Position numbers and translations under genes: made by a program. The notes under the pieces are model-generated. The model had not been told where the DNA came from and did not search any database. It saw nothing but the letters and a program-made list of their open reading frames with translations. This document shows positions 31,167 through 32,148 of a stretch of 32,148 bases of DNA, piece by piece. Position 1 is the stretch's first letter. The number at the start of each line of letters is the position of its first letter. Origin of the DNA: Streptomyces sp. sk2.1 (GTDB taxonomy: Bacteria; Actinomycetota; Actinomycetes; Streptomycetales; Streptomycetaceae). The DNA lies in contig NZ_RDBO01000045.1 of assembly GCF_008120935.1 (NCBI RefSeq), positions 120,605 through 152,752 on the forward strand. The letters run 5' to 3'.

Positions 31167-31955
31167 TCACGCCCCGGTGTTCACGGCGGGCCAGCCATAG
31201 GCCCCGTAGTAACCGATCCAGTACTTGATGCGTTCGGCGATCGCCTGATTGGGATAGTTGTCGGCACTCAGGTAGGTGGCCCGCTGCTCATCGCTTCCCA
31301 ATATCGCCGGGAAAGCGGCCCTCGCGAGGTCGGCCACCGTGTTCAGGACCAATTCGTTCGACGTGTCCGCGCGAATTCCGGAATGGTAGAGGTCGATCAG
31401 GCTCACTTCGAACGTCCCCACGTTCTCCCGGTAGGAATTCGCCTCCCTGCCCTCGGTGGGGATCGCCTGCCGCTCCTCCTCGGGTATGGCCGAGACATTC
31501 CCCTCCCACACCTGGTAGTTGTCGTCCCCGATCGGAACGGCCGTTATCTCCGCCGTCTCCAGGACGCGGTACCTCCGGAGCAGCTCCTGGTCCACCTCGG
31601 CGGCCAGCGTGTGGTCGCGCATCCCGTGCGCCGGGCCCTGTCCCGCTCCACCGCCGCGCAGGGCCCGCATTTCCTGGTGGGACATCTCGCTGGTGCCGCC
31701 GGGCGGGGCCGGGAACCCACCACCGTAGGCTTCCTGCGGCCGGCCGTTCCGGTCCGGATGGGGGCTGATGGGCCCCTTGACTCCCAGCACGAGGGTGAGG
31801 TTGTCCTCTTTCCAAGGAATGAGGTAGTGCTTCACCTTTTCGTTCGCCCGGCCCTCCGAGGGCGCCTGCAAATACTTTCCGTGCTTCCTCACCGCGTATT
31901 CGTTCTCGGTCACCTGCTCCGCGGTCGGATTGTTCCCCTGCTTGTTCCTCCCCAT
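31167..31955 (-). CDS. Hypothetical protein; coding sequence partly mirrored at window end
   Basis: A protein of 262 residues from ATG 31955 (MGRNKQGNNPTAEQVTENEY), behind a GGGGGG stretch. The frame is open further upstream, but only into the inverted-repeat copy, so that extension is not trusted. I recognise no domain. The N-terminal part is basic and polar. The middle (GGTSEMSHQEMRALRGG and AAEVDQELLRRYRVLETAEI) is helical, and the C-terminal part (VSLIDLYHSGIRADTSNELV, then RIKYWIGYYGAYGWPAV) has aromatic segments. There is no signal peptide or clear membrane helix. Bases 31527-31708 of this gene recur, inverted, at 31967-32148. The true N terminus and upstream region are therefore uncertain if the window end is misassembled. 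Confidence 0.6.
   Translation of the reverse strand: MGRNKQGNNPTAEQVTENEYAVRKHGKYLQAPSEGRANEKVKHYLIPWKEDNLTLVLGVKGPISPHPDRNGRPQEAYGGGFPAPPGGTSEMSHQEMRALRGGGAGQGPAHGMRDHTLAAEVDQELLRRYRVLETAEITAVPIGDDNYQVWEGNVSAIPEEERQAIPTEGREANSYRENVGTFEVSLIDLYHSGIRADTSNELVLNTVADLARAAFPAILGSDEQRATYLSADNYPNQAIAERIKYWIGYYGAYGWPAVNTGA
31527..31708. repeat. Left arm of perfect 182-bp inverted repeat
   Basis: Identical, base for base, to the reverse complement of 31967-32148, with a 258-base centre. It lies wholly inside the coding sequence of the gene at 31167-31955. Confidence 0.97.
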
Positions 31956-31966
31956 CGGATTGAACC

Positions 31967-32148
31967 CCCCGCCCGGCGGCACCAGCGAGATGTCCCACCA
32001 GGAAATGCGGGCCCTGCGCGGCGGTGGAGCGGGACAGGGCCCGGCGCACGGGATGCGCGACCACACGCTGGCCGCCGAGGTGGACCAGGAGCTGCTCCGG
32101 AGGTACCGCGTCCTGGAGACGGCGGAGATAACGGCCGTTCCGATCGGG
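31967..32148. repeat. Right arm of perfect 182-bp inverted repeat, at window edge
   Basis: Reverse complement of 31527-31708, reaching the last base of the window, so the arm may continue. It carries a second, inverted copy of the central coding sequence of the neighbouring gene. A true gene duplication would rarely be perfect and end at the edge; a fold-back sequencing or assembly artefact is likely. Confidence 0.95.

Noticed and set aside
31956..32066. Upstream extension of the last gene to 32066
   Set aside because: This part lies in the inverted-repeat arm and is a backwards copy of the gene's own centre.

Overview
The window is high-GC actinobacterial DNA, almost certainly from Streptomyces or a close relative. 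The codon use is strongly GC3-biased. It carries a WhiJ-type locus (XRE/DUF5753 regulator, DUF397 partner, RsbW-like ATPase), twin-arginine and Rhs-type exported proteins, many XRE-type fusion proteins, and rare TTA codons. No rRNA, tRNA or CRISPR array was seen. The first gene runs off the left edge, and the right edge lies inside an inverted repeat.

Layout. (1) 1-2509: a divergent WhiJ-like regulatory locus. An RsbW-like ATPase and a small partner are on the minus strand. An XRE/DUF5753 regulator and a truncated DUF397 stub are on the plus strand, and the stub reads in frame into a hypothetical gene. (2) 2533-3118: a small gene with an HTH-like segment, apparently leaderless, behind two palindromes; then a decayed IS5-family transposase. 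(3) 3477-6416: a large DUF4034-like protein, a Nudix hydrolase and a VOC-fold protein, all on the minus strand. (4) 6579-7667: a Tat-exported DyP-type peroxidase with a TTA codon and a Glu where the catalytic Asp is expected. (5) 7769-15329: a secreted Rhs/YD-repeat polymorphic toxin of about 2,390 residues with a Hint autoprocessing domain, a variable toxin tip, and an overlapping immunity gene of SCO4402 type. (6) 15587-18487: a membrane mannosyltransferase, an FAD-dependent oxidoreductase and a small membrane protein. (7) 18688-20805: a fusion of an XRE-like DNA-binding domain, a Pro/Glu linker and a complete acyl-CoA carboxylase beta (carboxyltransferase) chain. (8) 20883-23956: a RavA/MoxR AAA+ ATPase and ViaA-like VWA protein pair. 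(9) 24346-26117: two translationally coupled HTH-TM-ectodomain proteins, one with a peptidoglycan-binding domain and one with DUF2690. (10) 26411-26605: a small hydrophilic stress-type protein. (11) 26690-30986: a three-gene Baeyer-Villiger monooxygenase / hydrolase / short-chain dehydrogenase operon with a divergent MerR regulator. (12) 31167-31955: an unrecognised protein whose central coding sequence is mirrored at the end of the window as a perfect 182-bp inverted repeat.

How the genes work together. The monooxygenase, hydrolase and dehydrogenase overlap by ATGA junctions and make a coherent ketone-to-ester-to-alcohol/acid pathway. The Rhs protein and its immunity partner form a toxin-antitoxin cassette whose AT-richer tip looks recently acquired. 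RavA and ViaA homologues form a chaperone-like pair. The most unusual item is the HTH-carboxyltransferase fusion. It sits within 8 kb of two other proteins of the form HTH, charged/proline linker, effector, which suggests a modular family in which a DNA-binding head is joined to different effectors.
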